Source: Sergeia podlipaevii
Lineage: Eukaryota > Euglenozoa > Kinetoplastea > Trypanosomatida > Trypanosomatidae
Direction of reading: 5' to 3'
Length of the DNA stretch: 62,570 bases
NCBI GenBank assembly: GCA_030849805.1
Contig: JASANZ010002173.1
Coordinates: forward strand, 1-62,570
Shown here: in pieces, positions 31,347 to 40,407 of the stretch
Numbering within the stretch: the stretch's first letter is position 1
Layout of the letters: each line of letters begins with the position of its first letter
Notes under the pieces: generated by a model
The model's database searches: none
What the model saw: only the letters and a program-made list of their open reading frames with translations
Told to the model about the DNA's origin: nothing
Program-made: the position numbers and the translations under genes

Positions 31347-32288
31347 GATTGGATATGTTTTGTTTTCGTCGTGATCAACCGAAAAAAAAAAAAGGAACTT
31401 ATGAATTACGTAACTAAAATGTATTTCTCTTTAGGAAAAAAAAAGGTACAAGATGTCTCAAATAAAGGAATACGATGGAATCCTCCTATTGATGTATCTT
31501 TGTTTAAAGGGGACAAATAATGATGTTCTTCCTATGTACGTGGCACTGTAACCGTGTATATATAGGTAAGTAGATTATGCTTGTAGTCCAGTATCACTAA
31601 TATAGCAGATAGTAGCCGTGTGTATGTGCGTGTGAGTGCGTGTTCAAGCACAGAACTAGTATTGACGGCAGCTAGAAAAAGACAAAACAATGCGAAAGAA
31701 AGCAAAAAGAATATTAAAGAAAATCATACACATTTGCCAATCAAGTCATTACGACACAACGTTTAAAAATTCATGTAGTAGTAAGGTGTCAACGGCGCTA
31801 CCAAATAGAGAAAATAGCAAATCCACTGACAAGAGTCGACAGTGCTAACGCCAGACCCTCTAGACGGTCTGCCTTCACTGAATAATCAAGCTCAGGAAAA
31901 CCAAAAAAAAAAAAAAAAAGATATGCCTTGCTTGATAAAACTGTAACCACAACAACACGCGTAAAAAAAAAAAAAAGCAAACCCAAAGCTCCACAACCAC
32001 CAAATAAACACAGTGCACATCAAAACACTGTAGATTAAAAAAGGAGGGGGGAGAGAGAGACACACACATGTTTACAGCATCTATTTGCCTCCTGGAAGTA
32101 TCACCTCCCCTTCCTTCTTCCTTCCTCCTTGTTCGCAAGAGAATCAAAGAACAAGAACTAAAACGGGGGATTGTGGCACACATCCACACACAAAAATAAA
32201 AAAAGAGAGCTCTAGTTTGCTACCTGAAAAGGTTGCCTCCTTCTTCTCCTCCCCCTCCTCGCGATATCTCTGAAAAGTTGCGTCGGTT
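31347..32288. other. AT-rich spacer
   Basis: Contains A12 (31381-31392), A17 (31902-31918) and A14 (31962-31975) tracts. A CT-rich segment at 32095-32130 and 32240-32265 lies in the 3' UTR side of the zinc-ribbon gene. No gene recognised. Confidence 0.6.
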
Positions 32289-32597
32289 TCAATGAGTCTC
32301 TGCCCACAGAAGACGAGTGCGCTCCTCTGATGTCATGCTAAGTTTCTTGTCCAGAAAGGTCTGTGCATCTAGCACCTTCCACTGGGAGTGCACTCCATGG
32401 CACTTGTCGCAGCGGCACGTCACACGCATTCCAGTGAACCCCGTTGCACGTCGCTGCTCTTGATGAAAACTACGGCAATGATCATCTGAGTTAAAAAGAA
32501 TAGGGTTGGGGATAGGCTTGTAGCCTTGCGCAGCTCGCTGAATAGAGTTGCACCGGCCACACTGGAGGTAGAACTTCTGGAAGAAACGGTTTGACAT
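32289..32597 (-). CDS. Small zinc-ribbon-like protein, 102 aa
   Basis: A compact protein with two CxxC knuckles, C13-G-R-C16 and C63-D-K-C66 (plus C61), about 47 residues apart, as in zinc ribbons. The remaining sequence is basic near the N-terminus (MSNRFFQKFYLQCGRC) and ends in an acidic helix (SMTSEERTRLLW). I do not recognise the family. It directly follows the 260-residue double zinc-ribbon gene on the same strand, 492 bases away. Both are Cys-rich and small, so a shared role (mitochondrial RNA or ribosome biology is the commonest for such proteins in this group) is possible but only inferred. ATG 32595-32597; TGA 32289. Confidence 0.7.
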   Translation of the reverse strand: MSNRFFQKFYLQCGRCNSIQRAAQGYKPIPNPILFNSDDHCRSFHQEQRRATGFTGMRVTCRCDKCHGVHSQWKVLDAQTFLDKKLSMTSEERTRLLWAETH

Positions 32598-33089
32598 CCA
32601 GCCTATCAGTTATATATAAAGAAAAAGATATTATATATAGAGACACTAAAAAGTGTGATGCTTCACTCACTCACTATGTATAACCAGTGCGTGTGCGTGT
32701 ATAGCCTACTCACCACAAAAGTGCCTGCTTTTTATTTAAAAAAAAAATGCAAAGAAAAAAAAAAAGAAGGGAAAGTATGTAAGTAATGTGTGGGGTCATG
32801 GTCATTACACTACTGGCATGCCATCAATAGAGTACACACACGCATATATGTATATGTTAACGCCGACTGGCAGACTATGCAAGGAGATAGAGGATCAAAA
32901 GAACAAAAAGTTACCACATCGCTCCTCCCTTTACATATAGTGCATCTTCTTTTAATTCTTCCTGCACATCAAGGAGGAAAAAAAAAAAAAAAACATCAGC
33001 ACATCACTCATCTTCATCAACACTGTGATCATAGTACTATTACACACGGGTAGGCAACCAAACGCCTGGCGTGCCAAGTCACCGCTACG
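32598..33089. other. Spacer, no gene recognised
   Basis: AT-rich with an A17 run (32979-32993) and short mixed patches. It is the 5' leader of the 102-aa gene and the 3' UTR of its neighbour. Confidence 0.6.
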
Positions 33090-33872
33090 CTATACCACTA
33101 ACTTCTTGCGCCTAGGGATGGGTTTCGCTGACTTGCCAGTCACGATACTTTCATCTAGTCCTAAGAACTGCCCCTCTTTCAGTGTCTTCTCACCCAGTGC
33201 CTTCATGTTCTCTCCCCATGCGCAGTCTAGGCAAAAGGAAGACCACTCCGTTACGTGTGGGTGCAGCTTGCACTGTCCCTCTTCCACCACCCCAGTGCGG
33301 CTGCGGATACTGGCGCGATATGGTTTCCTGCACTTGCTGCACGTCCATTCCGCAGGGAACTTACTCGCCTCGCTCAGCTGCGCGATATTGCCGTTGGTCG
33401 CCGCATTACTCTCGCAAAGCGACTTGACCAGCTGTGGCTGCGCCTCCTGCAGCGTCTTGCTAATCAGCTGTTGATCCCGCATCACCTCAGAGGCGTACCG
33501 CCGTTTGCATGCATTGCATCCTGCATGGTATCGGGTGCGCACAGACACGTTCTTACGGTACTGCGAGCCACAGAATGAACAGCGCCAGTAGATGCGTCTG
33601 TGATCGTTCCAGCGGATGTCACCCATCTGGATATGGAGTTCCTCCTCATTCCTCTTCACGTCTATATCAGCAATAACAGAGGCGTAGCGGTCGTGAAAGT
33701 TTGTAAGACGATTGGAGTCGCGTGTTACCCAGTTCACGCCTCGCATAGGCAACTGACGACCTACACTGTAGTTAAGGTACATGGCGCCATAGTGCATGTT
33801 AGGCCATACCGCGGACCAGCGCGACTTCTGCTTAAACTCTGCGGCAAGGCACACATGAGAGCGACGGAGCAT
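33090..33872 (-). CDS. Double zinc-ribbon (DUF4379-like) protein, 260 aa
   Basis: Two Cys-based modules are seen. The first has CSFCGSQYRKNV followed by CNAC (Cys 98, 101, 119, 122), preceded by a Trp, the pattern of the 'probable zinc-ribbon' family DUF4379 (W-x-C-x2-C-x-Y). The second has WTCSKCRKPYRASIRSRT (Cys 178, 181), then Cys201/His204 and a further CLDC (214, 217). Each module repeats the aromatic-basic stretch after the first CxxC, so they look like an internal duplication. The start MLRRSHVCLAAEFKQKSRW is basic and could be a mitochondrial presequence. DUF4379-type treble clefs often bind nucleic acid; function here is inferred. ATG 33870-33872; TAG 33090. Confidence 0.75.
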   Translation of the reverse strand: MLRRSHVCLAAEFKQKSRWSAVWPNMHYGAMYLNYSVGRQLPMRGVNWVTRDSNRLTNFHDRYASVIADIDVKRNEEELHIQMGDIRWNDHRRIYWRCSFCGSQYRKNVSVRTRYHAGCNACKRRYASEVMRDQQLISKTLQEAQPQLVKSLCESNAATNGNIAQLSEASKFPAEWTCSKCRKPYRASIRSRTGVVEEGQCKLHPHVTEWSSFCLDCAWGENMKALGEKTLKEGQFLGLDESIVTGKSAKPIPRRKKLVV

Positions 33873-35250
33873 GCTAAATTGCGAGTGTGCTTTTTGATAA
33901 CGTGCTCCCCCTAATGCAAACTACCTATATATATATATGTGTGTATGTGTACGTCTGTGTGCTGCTGACACGTGTGTGTTGTCGTTACGCACGTAATATA
34001 GAAAGAAAACGGAAGAACGGTAGAGCTACCACTTTCTTCTTTTGGTACTTCCTAATCAGTCAAAAAAAAAGAAAAAAGAAGGAGAATGTATAAGAAATAT
34101 GATCGACAAAAACGTTAACTTTCAAAGATGAGAATGACCCCTCGTCAGCACCTAACCTATCGTCCCTCGTTATACGAAATGGTGCTAGAATCGCACATAT
34201 CCCCACTTGTATCTCACCCACACGACTATGTGACCCCAGACAAAGAGATATTTTTTTTTTTTTTTACAATCGCTTGATTTGATTATTAGTAAAACGCATG
34301 TGAACTCCTGCATGTAACGCCTCAAGAAATGATGTAAATACAAAAGAAGAAGAAGAAGAAAACATTTGAAGAGAGGGACACATCCTACAAGTGAGAACAT
34401 AGATTCCTTGGCTCTGACTTTTTCATGCACAAGTCGACAGCAACACGCTGTGCTTGCGAAAAAAAAAAAAGAGAAAAGTCACTCTACTCTCTCTCTCTCC
34501 TCTTTTCTTCTCTTTCCCTCCTTCTCTCTTTTGGTGAACTGCATTAAATAAAAAAAAAATATGTGCTATTCTGCCACTCTTACTTCCAGCCTTTCCAAAA
34601 ACAAACGCCACATAGATATAGTTGTGAAGAGAGGCACATGCCATCCCGGGGGTTCTTCTGAATAGCATCAGGAGATGGGAATAGGGGAAAGAAAAAAAAT
34701 ATAACAGAAAAAAAAAAAAGAAAAATAATAATAATAATAATATCAAACAAGAAATAGCGCGTGCTCCCTCGCTCGCTCTCCAATATTGCTCTCCTTGATT
34801 CTTTCGTGTGTGGTTCCCTACTGCTCTCGATCTCTCTTCGTCCATCTCTTTATGATTGTACATGGTACTATTATTATTCATTACTATTTTTTTTTTCGTT
34901 TTTTGTTTTGTTCGTTCTGTTCCCTCCATAGAAAGAGGCATCTTCAGAGTATGTATAAGAAGCAACAACGCACGCACATACACACACACACACAATAAAA
35001 CAAAAAGGAAAAAAGGAAGAAAAAAAACTGTGTGTTTGTAGCCAACAGAAAAGAAGAAGAATTATATGCCCCGGGCTCATCCCAGCTTCCACAATGTGTC
35101 CCGCTATGCACAACAGAGGATCTCCTCTATTCACTCTCTCACAGCCCAGGATGCAACTATGCTTTCCTGCTTTCTTTTGCTTCTTTGATTCCTTGTGCTG
35201 TCGTCAACTCGCTCGCTCTTCGCGCGTCTTATCTTTTTGTTTCTTCCCTC
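33873..35250. other. AT-rich spacer
   Basis: Contains a T15 tract (34250-34265), GAA repeat (34344-34358), ATA repeat (34727-34742), CT-rich patches (34485-34530) and a CA run (34980-34994). Frames are simple-sequence. It includes the 3' UTR of the DnaJ gene. Confidence 0.6.
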
Positions 35251-36027
35251 TCAAGCAACAAGAGATTCGCCACCGGGGCGAGAGAGCGGCTTCGGCGGTG
35301 GGGGCCTCTTCTTAAGGTCAGGCGGCAGTGGCTTGCGCTCTCGCCTCTCCCACTTTGGTGGGAAGATAAGGAAGAGCACCAGCCGCAGAGTGCAGAAGAC
35401 AGTGCACCACAGAATAATAAACCGCAGCCACGCTTGAAAGGCGATCTGGTTAGGCGCGAAAGTGTTGCGCTTCGGGTCTGTGGCGGCAGGATCCTCGTCG
35501 TCGTCGTCGTCGTCTTCGCCGAAAGGGTTCTTCTTGACCTTGCCGGTGTTGATCTCCGTGTAGAACTCATCATACGTCACCTTGCTCTTGCGGTGGGTGC
35601 GAGTGGTGTAGCGGAAGCCGCTGTAGCGGTTTGCGTTGCCGCCGCCACCGCCGCCGCCTCCACTGTCGGTACCGTTGCCGTCCTCGCCTCTTTGAATCCA
35701 CACGCCAGACTTGATCTGCTCATACGCCTCCTGAATCTCCTGAAACTTCTCGTGATTACCGCCGGGGGCGTCTGGATGGTGCTTACGAGCCATGACGCGA
35801 TAGGCCTTCTTGATCTCATCCTTGGTGGCGCCTTGCTTGATGCCAAGAGTGGTATAAGGGTTCTTTGAGCCACTAGCAAAGCGTGCCTGCATCAACAACA
35901 TGGACGGCACTGTACATCCTCCCACAGAAAAAAGAATGGTGCTCGCAACTGAAGACGCATTCAAGGCACCGACGCGCTGAGGGCCTAGTCGTCGCCATGG
36001 ACTACGAGCAATACAACTAGGCAGCAT
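35251..36027 (-). CDS. Mitochondrial membrane-anchored DnaJ (J-domain) protein
   Basis: The 258-residue product is an Hsp40-type co-chaperone that would stimulate Hsp70 ATPase. Its J domain spans about 56-107 (YTTLGIKQGATKDEIKKAYR) and has the essential HPD at 84-86. The first 50 residues (MLPSCIARSPWRRLGPQR) look like a mitochondrial presequence. After a Gly run (123-130) and a linker comes an acidic run of six Asp (172-177). A single hydrophobic segment (about 199-223, LRFIILWCTVFCTLRLVLFL) is followed by a basic Pro-rich tail. The protein is thus probably an inner-membrane J protein; no Zn or C-terminal substrate domain of type I/II DnaJ is present. Start ATG 36025-36027 is chosen because the longer frame (to 36342) encodes an AT-rich hydrophobic peptide. 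TGA at 35251. Confidence 0.88.
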   Translation of the reverse strand: MLPSCIARSPWRRLGPQRVGALNASSVASTILFSVGGCTVPSMLLMQARFASGSKNPYTTLGIKQGATKDEIKKAYRVMARKHHPDAPGGNHEKFQEIQEAYEQIKSGVWIQRGEDGNGTDSGGGGGGGGNANRYSGFRYTTRTHRKSKVTYDEFYTEINTGKVKKNPFGEDDDDDDEDPAATDPKRNTFAPNQIAFQAWLRFIILWCTVFCTLRLVLFLIFPPKWERRERKPLPPDLKKRPPPPKPLSRPGGESLVA

Positions 36028-36542
36028 TAATATTAAAAGCTTGAAGCTATACAGGTATATATACTTGAGTTTTTTTTTAAAAAAAAAAAAAGAGAAGAAG
36101 AGGAGTAAATAGTCAATGAAAATATTTGTAAAGCAACAAAGTAAATGAAAAAAAAAAAGAAAAAAGCAAAGCAAATGAACATTAGCACTACATGCAAGGC
36201 ACATTAAGAACAATAAGTATTCCACATGAGTATTTGTGTTCGACAAAGCACCACCATTTTTTGATTTTTTTTTCGTCTGCAAACACACGAAAAAAGAAAT
36301 ATTATTAAAAAACACTCCCGAAAAGCAAACAAGCACACACATATTTTTTATTTAAGACATCGATCACGACAAAAAGAAATGCCAACTCGTTCTTTTCTCT
36401 CTCTCTTTACTCCTCAAAAAAGAAAAACGAGAGAAAGCAAAGCAATAAATAATATACAAGAGTTTCCAAATAGAAATACAGTACGTACAATAACAAAGGC
36501 AAAAAAAAAAAAAAAAAAACATTCTGTGTCTATGGGGGGCCT
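36028..36542. other. AT-rich spacer
   Basis: Presumed 5' leader of the DnaJ gene with a purine-rich stretch at 36078-36105, and 3' UTR of the FAM221 gene. It includes an A18 run (36502-36519). No gene. Confidence 0.65.
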
Positions 36543-37889
36543 TCAGCGACGCCGTGGCACACCGCACTTAGAACAAAACTTGCTCTCGGGCTTTCGGTAC
36601 ACCGTCGCACAGCTAGAGCAGTAGTCCACGGTGTTATCCATGACCAGTAGTGGTAGCGTTGGAGATGCACCACCACCACCACCGCTACTAGTAGTATCAC
36701 CGCCACCAATATCTGTGTCGCGCTGGAGGCCCCTCATGCTACCTCTAAAGGCTTTCCTCCCTGCGCCAGCCTCGTCGGGAAGCACCTCCACACGATCACT
36801 TAGCTGCTTCCGCAGCTGTCGCCCTCTCCCACTAGCAGCAGCAGCACCGTCTCCGTTGCCCAGTTGACGGTATCCTGCAGGCGCTTGCAGTGCCCCACCT
36901 CCAGTGACGTCATCCAGCACCATCTCTCGTACGTCCCAATCGATGCCAGCTAGAGGAAAATAGTCCTCGCGCACGGGGAACCCTTGTCGTGCCCGCTGCA
37001 CCTCTGTTTCATACACCGTCGCGTGCGCCTCCCACGACTTGTCACACACAACACACAAGAAGTGGCTCTCGAACACGTAACAGCCACAAATGGTGCAACC
37101 GCCTGCCCGTCCAGCGGACTTGTGGTCACGATGACCGTGCCCACAACGACACTTCGCCGCCCACTTCTTTGGGTCCCAATTGCTTCTGCGTGAGAGCCAC
37201 GCCTCTCCAATCTCTTCAGGCGTGTTGGGGACGTAGCGGAAGCAGCTACAGCTACATCCAGCCTCCTCGCACGCGGCGTTAGGCATGCCATCTTTTCCAA
37301 GTGTGACGCTCTTCGCACCAGGAAGCAGCGGCATCGCGTGCGAGCCAAAAGCGTGGCCGCAGAAGCAGCGGTGGCGGTAACCGATGCGACAACAGAAGTC
37401 ATTGTTTGCCCCACTCAGCGCTGGGGTCTCCAGGCAGCGCCATACGCAGTACACGCCCGTCTCATGCGCCAGCCGCGCGGCCTCGTTCTCCTTGTTGAGG
37501 ATCTTACGGGACTGCTTTGAAGGTCCAAAGGTGCGCACACCTGCGAGCACCTGCCTCTCCGAAGTGGCGTGTCTCTGTAAGTGTTCCTTAATCATCCCCT
37601 TCACTTCCTCTCCAATCTCCTTGATCTCATCGTGCACGTGGTCGCTGTCGACGATGTCGCCGTACTGTGGCGGCGGCGCGAGTGCACCTTCCAATTTGGC
37701 GCCTGGGGCCGCTGAGGCACCTAGCAAGTGTCGACGCTGCGGTGCACGACCAGAGACGCTGGTGGGAAGAGCTGTGAGAGCTGTGCTGCTGCTGGTGGTA
37801 GTGGTGTTGCAAACGCTCGCCGCTCCACCGCCGCTACGGCCCCGTGCTCTCACTCCAGGCGAGCCAGAAGGCGGCCTATTAGAATTCAT
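36543..37889 (-). CDS. FAM221 family Cys/His-rich protein
   Basis: The 448-residue protein carries the Cys-rich core known from FAM221A/B of animals and flagellated protists: GVYCVWRC (from about 141), HRCFCGHAFGSH (172-183), CSCSCFRYVPNTPEEIGEAW, then KCRCGHGHRDHKSAG (244-258), CGCYVFESHFLCVVCDKSWE and YETEVQRA. These make several presumed zinc sites. The N-terminus is Ser/Thr/Pro/Gly-rich and disordered. The C-terminus has an extra zinc ribbon, DYCSSCATVY and KFCSKCGVPRRR (423-448), that I do not associate with animal FAM221. The role of FAM221 is not established; its occurrence mostly in organisms with cilia or flagella suggests a flagellar link (inference). ATG 37887-37889 is preferred over the hydrophobic upstream extension; TGA 36543. 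Confidence 0.82.
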   Translation of the reverse strand: MNSNRPPSGSPGVRARGRSGGGAASVCNTTTTSSSTALTALPTSVSGRAPQRRHLLGASAAPGAKLEGALAPPPQYGDIVDSDHVHDEIKEIGEEVKGMIKEHLQRHATSERQVLAGVRTFGPSKQSRKILNKENEAARLAHETGVYCVWRCLETPALSGANNDFCCRIGYRHRCFCGHAFGSHAMPLLPGAKSVTLGKDGMPNAACEEAGCSCSCFRYVPNTPEEIGEAWLSRRSNWDPKKWAAKCRCGHGHRDHKSAGRAGGCTICGCYVFESHFLCVVCDKSWEAHATVYETEVQRARQGFPVREDYFPLAGIDWDVREMVLDDVTGGGALQAPAGYRQLGNGDGAAAASGRGRQLRKQLSDRVEVLPDEAGAGRKAFRGSMRGLQRDTDIGGGDTTSSGGGGGASPTLPLLVMDNTVDYCSSCATVYRKPESKFCSKCGVPRRR

Positions 37890-37958
37890 GACAAGAGAAA
37901 ACAATAATAATATATATACACACGGAGTAGGACTACGTTCCAGCTGCAAATATAATAA

Positions 37959-37995
37959 CTATAAATATGTACAAGTGAAAGGAGGGAGGAGAGTG
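37959..37995 (-). promoter_or_regulatory. Trans-splice acceptor of the FAM221 gene
   Basis: A pyrimidine-rich minus-strand tract (complement of 37977-37993, CTCTCCTCCCTCCTTTC type) is followed by TATAG, AG at the complement of 37959-37960, about 70 bases before the ATG. Confidence 0.5.
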
Positions 37996-38773
37996 GCGCG
38001 ATGTTGCTTGTCAGGTATTGCCTTCGGCGCTACCCTAGTTGCTAAGCCAAAGCGCTAGTTTTATAAAAAAATATATATACCAAAGCAAAGTACAGAGAGC
38101 AAACCAAAAAGAAAAAAAAAGAAAACAAGAGAAAGAAAAGGCAATCCGTTTTCAAATTCAAGAAATGAATGAATACAGCAAAGCAGCAAATATGCGAGCA
38201 AGTGAGTGTGCCCCCAATAACATGGAGCAAACGAACGAACATAATCAAAAAAAAAAAAGAAGTTGTGGGGTTTTTGACTTGTAATATAATAATTATTAAC
38301 GTGTGATCACAGTCAAACAGAAATAGGAAGAAGTTTTATGTAGAGAGAGAGAGGGGAAGAGTAGTTCAGGGAGAAAGAAAGGGGGGCTGCTATTTCCACG
38401 CTGAAAAGAAAGGGAAAAGGGAAAAAAAAATGCACAAAGAAAAGACGAGAATACACCCAGGGTTCTGTGTTACTCGTTTCTTTCTCTCCGTTGTCTACTC
38501 ACTTCCCTCTCCTTCACTAGACAACAGAAGGCTCGCACGAAAAGATGAACTAGCCTCCAGCAATCCATTCTGCTATTCCGTTACCTCCTCATCTCGCCTC
38601 CACACTAGTGGTGCGACACTAACTATCCTCTTCTTATATCGCTTTCTTCCGACTTCACGTAGCCTACTTCAGTTGCTCGAAGCATCCCTCGCTTTCTGTG
38701 TACTTCGAAACACACACACATGCACACAAGCTGATTTTGAGGGTAGTTCATTTCTTCGACGAAACGCTTCCTA
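37996..38773. other. Spacer, no gene recognised
   Basis: AT-rich to about 38440, with purine-rich tracts (38100-38145, 38341-38380, 38403-38450). The remainder has more balanced composition but no acceptable minus-strand frame and probably belongs to the ATP12 3' UTR. Confidence 0.6.
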
Positions 38774-39949
38774 TTATACAGCCTCGGCGTCTTCAATCGC
38801 TGTCACACGGGGCATCTCAAGACACTTGGACAGTGGCACATCACGCATGAAGCGCCATGCTGTTGCACACGCGCAGATCTTCGTTACCGCATCCGCCTCG
38901 CGAATGTCGTGGTAGCCCTCGATCATGCCTGCCTCTGAAATATTATGAAACTCCTCGGCGCGGTTGATGCGCAGCGCAGTGGGCAGGTCAATCACGCCAT
39001 GAAACAAAGCAAGAGGAAGCAACAGACTGCTTGTAAACTGCGCCGTCACGCATAGAGCGACGATCTGATAAGGGTTCATGCTCATCGCAAGCAGGGCGTC
39101 ACGCATTGTATTGACGGCCTGTGGAGAGATCTGCGGATGGCCAATGCCTACAACACGAGGAACCGGTATCTCATAGATGCGCTCGAACCATTCCACGATA
39201 GGCGCAATCATCTCGTCTTGCTGTGCCGCGATAGGCGCGGCGCGGAAGTAAAGATTGTCATTTTGGAAAAAAGACATGAGGTAGTCAATACGTGGCGGAA
39301 TCATCTGTGGCGCGACGTGGAGAGCTCCACTGCACATATCTGACATGGGCATCAGCAACTTGTTGATGTGGCCCTTCTGCTCTGCGTACTCCTGCGCGCA
39401 GCACACGGCCATCTCCTCACTTGGCACCGCCAGCACTTGGGAAGACTCAAATGCCTTCACCTTGTGACCGTCTACCGTCACCGCGTACCACCCCGGGTAT
39501 TTCTCCATCTCCGCCACGCCAACATCCTTCCAGAAGACACGCACAGCGCTGTTGCTTCGGGACTTGAGAGAGACATCCATCTGATACAGCGAGTCCTCAA
39601 CGAGCACGCGGCTGCTCTCCTCCTCTTGAGCCTCAAGCTTCTGCACCACGCGCTCAAGCTCCTGCGGGTTCATCTTGGACCACTCCTCAACCTTGCGCTC
39701 TAACTCAGCGGTGGAGAGCTCCGCGTACGCGCCGGGTTCGCTCGGGACGTTACGAATAAGGTCTGAGGCATCCATCTTAGGCACGATGCGACGGCGCTGT
39801 TTCTTTGGAGCGATATTCGGTCTACTCTCTGCGCCATCATTCATTGGGGATGAAGTTGAAGAGCCAGTAGCGATAGTGCTGCACCCCTGCAAAGTGGTGG
39901 CAACGGCAGTGACCACGACGCAAGCGCGGCTAAGAAACAACTTTCGCAT
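38774..39949 (-). CDS. ATP12: ATP12 chaperone, F1-ATPase assembly factor
   Basis: The 391-residue protein matches the ATP12/ATPAF2 family, which binds the F1 alpha subunit in the mitochondrial matrix during assembly of ATP synthase. Family blocks seen are WYAVTVDGHKVKAF, VLAVPSEEMAVCCAQEYAEQ, KLLMPMSDMCSGALHVAP, YLMSFFQNDNLYFRA, QDEMIAPIVEWFERIYEI and MNPYQIVALC. The Asp-Asn-Leu-Tyr-Phe-Arg block corresponds to the acidic TDLLCYRA block of other ATP12 proteins. The N-terminus (MRKLFLSRACVVVTAVATTL) is a plausible presequence, and a Lys/Arg-rich and helical region (50-120) precedes the core, making the protein longer than the yeast one. ATG 39947-39949 lies 10 bases after a good acceptor; TAA 38774. 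Confidence 0.9.
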   Translation of the reverse strand: MRKLFLSRACVVVTAVATTLQGCSTIATGSSTSSPMNDGAESRPNIAPKKQRRRIVPKMDASDLIRNVPSEPGAYAELSTAELERKVEEWSKMNPQELERVVQKLEAQEEESSRVLVEDSLYQMDVSLKSRSNSAVRVFWKDVGVAEMEKYPGWYAVTVDGHKVKAFESSQVLAVPSEEMAVCCAQEYAEQKGHINKLLMPMSDMCSGALHVAPQMIPPRIDYLMSFFQNDNLYFRAAPIAAQQDEMIAPIVEWFERIYEIPVPRVVGIGHPQISPQAVNTMRDALLAMSMNPYQIVALCVTAQFTSSLLLPLALFHGVIDLPTALRINRAEEFHNISEAGMIEGYHDIREADAVTKICACATAWRFMRDVPLSKCLEMPRVTAIEDAEAV

Positions 39950-39959
39950 GATTGCTCTG

Positions 39960-40012
39960 CTAAATGTGTGTATGTGTGCGTGGATATAAGTAGATAATAT
40001 GTGAAAAAAAAA
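39960..40012 (-). promoter_or_regulatory. Trans-splice acceptor of ATP12
   Basis: A T10 tract (complement of 40003-40012) and a pyrimidine-biased stretch end in TTTAG, AG at the complement of 39960-39961. The ATG follows 10 bases later. Confidence 0.55.
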
Positions 40013-40407
40013 ACTTTGATTTTGACATTTTCAGTTATATGATCAGGGGATATATAGATGCAAAAATACATAAAAAAAAAGAGAAGAGCAATTACAAGTG
40101 AAATCAGCCCGAGTGAGCGTTCAAAAAGTGGAAAAAAAAAAAGTTGGTGGAAGTCGGTACATAGAGATCCAAGTTTTTAGTATCACTTGTTGAAACATTT
40201 AAGGCTCCCAGGTTCAGAAAACGCAAGCAAATAATAATGTCCATCACAAACCCCCACATACCAGCAAGTTTGAATGCAAACACGCGTAAGCACAGCAAAC
40301 AAAAAAAGAAAGACAAAAGAGGTAGCACTACTTAAAACTCCTTCCAAAGTGGCTTCTCAAAAATATCTCTCTCTTCTTTCTTTTTTTTCTCCTCTCTCAA
40401 GAAATCG
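40013..40407. other. AT-rich spacer
   Basis: Presumed 3' UTR of GPI8. A/T tracts and a mixed patch at 40200-40270, no gene. Confidence 0.65.

Noticed and set aside
30336..31520. 394-codon open frame on the plus strand
   Set aside because: It lies antisense to the NTF2-RRM gene. Its length results from the repeat-rich, Ala/Lys-rich coding sequence on the minus strand; it encodes Leu/Ser repeats with no domain.
35032..35868. 278-codon open frame on the plus strand
   Set aside because: Antisense shadow of the DnaJ gene, whose J domain is unmistakable on the minus strand.
35251..36342. 363-codon version of the DnaJ protein
   Set aside because: The extra 105 residues are AT-rich, hydrophobic and cross a purine/pyrimidine tract typical of a splice region; the start at 36025-36027 gives a proper presequence.
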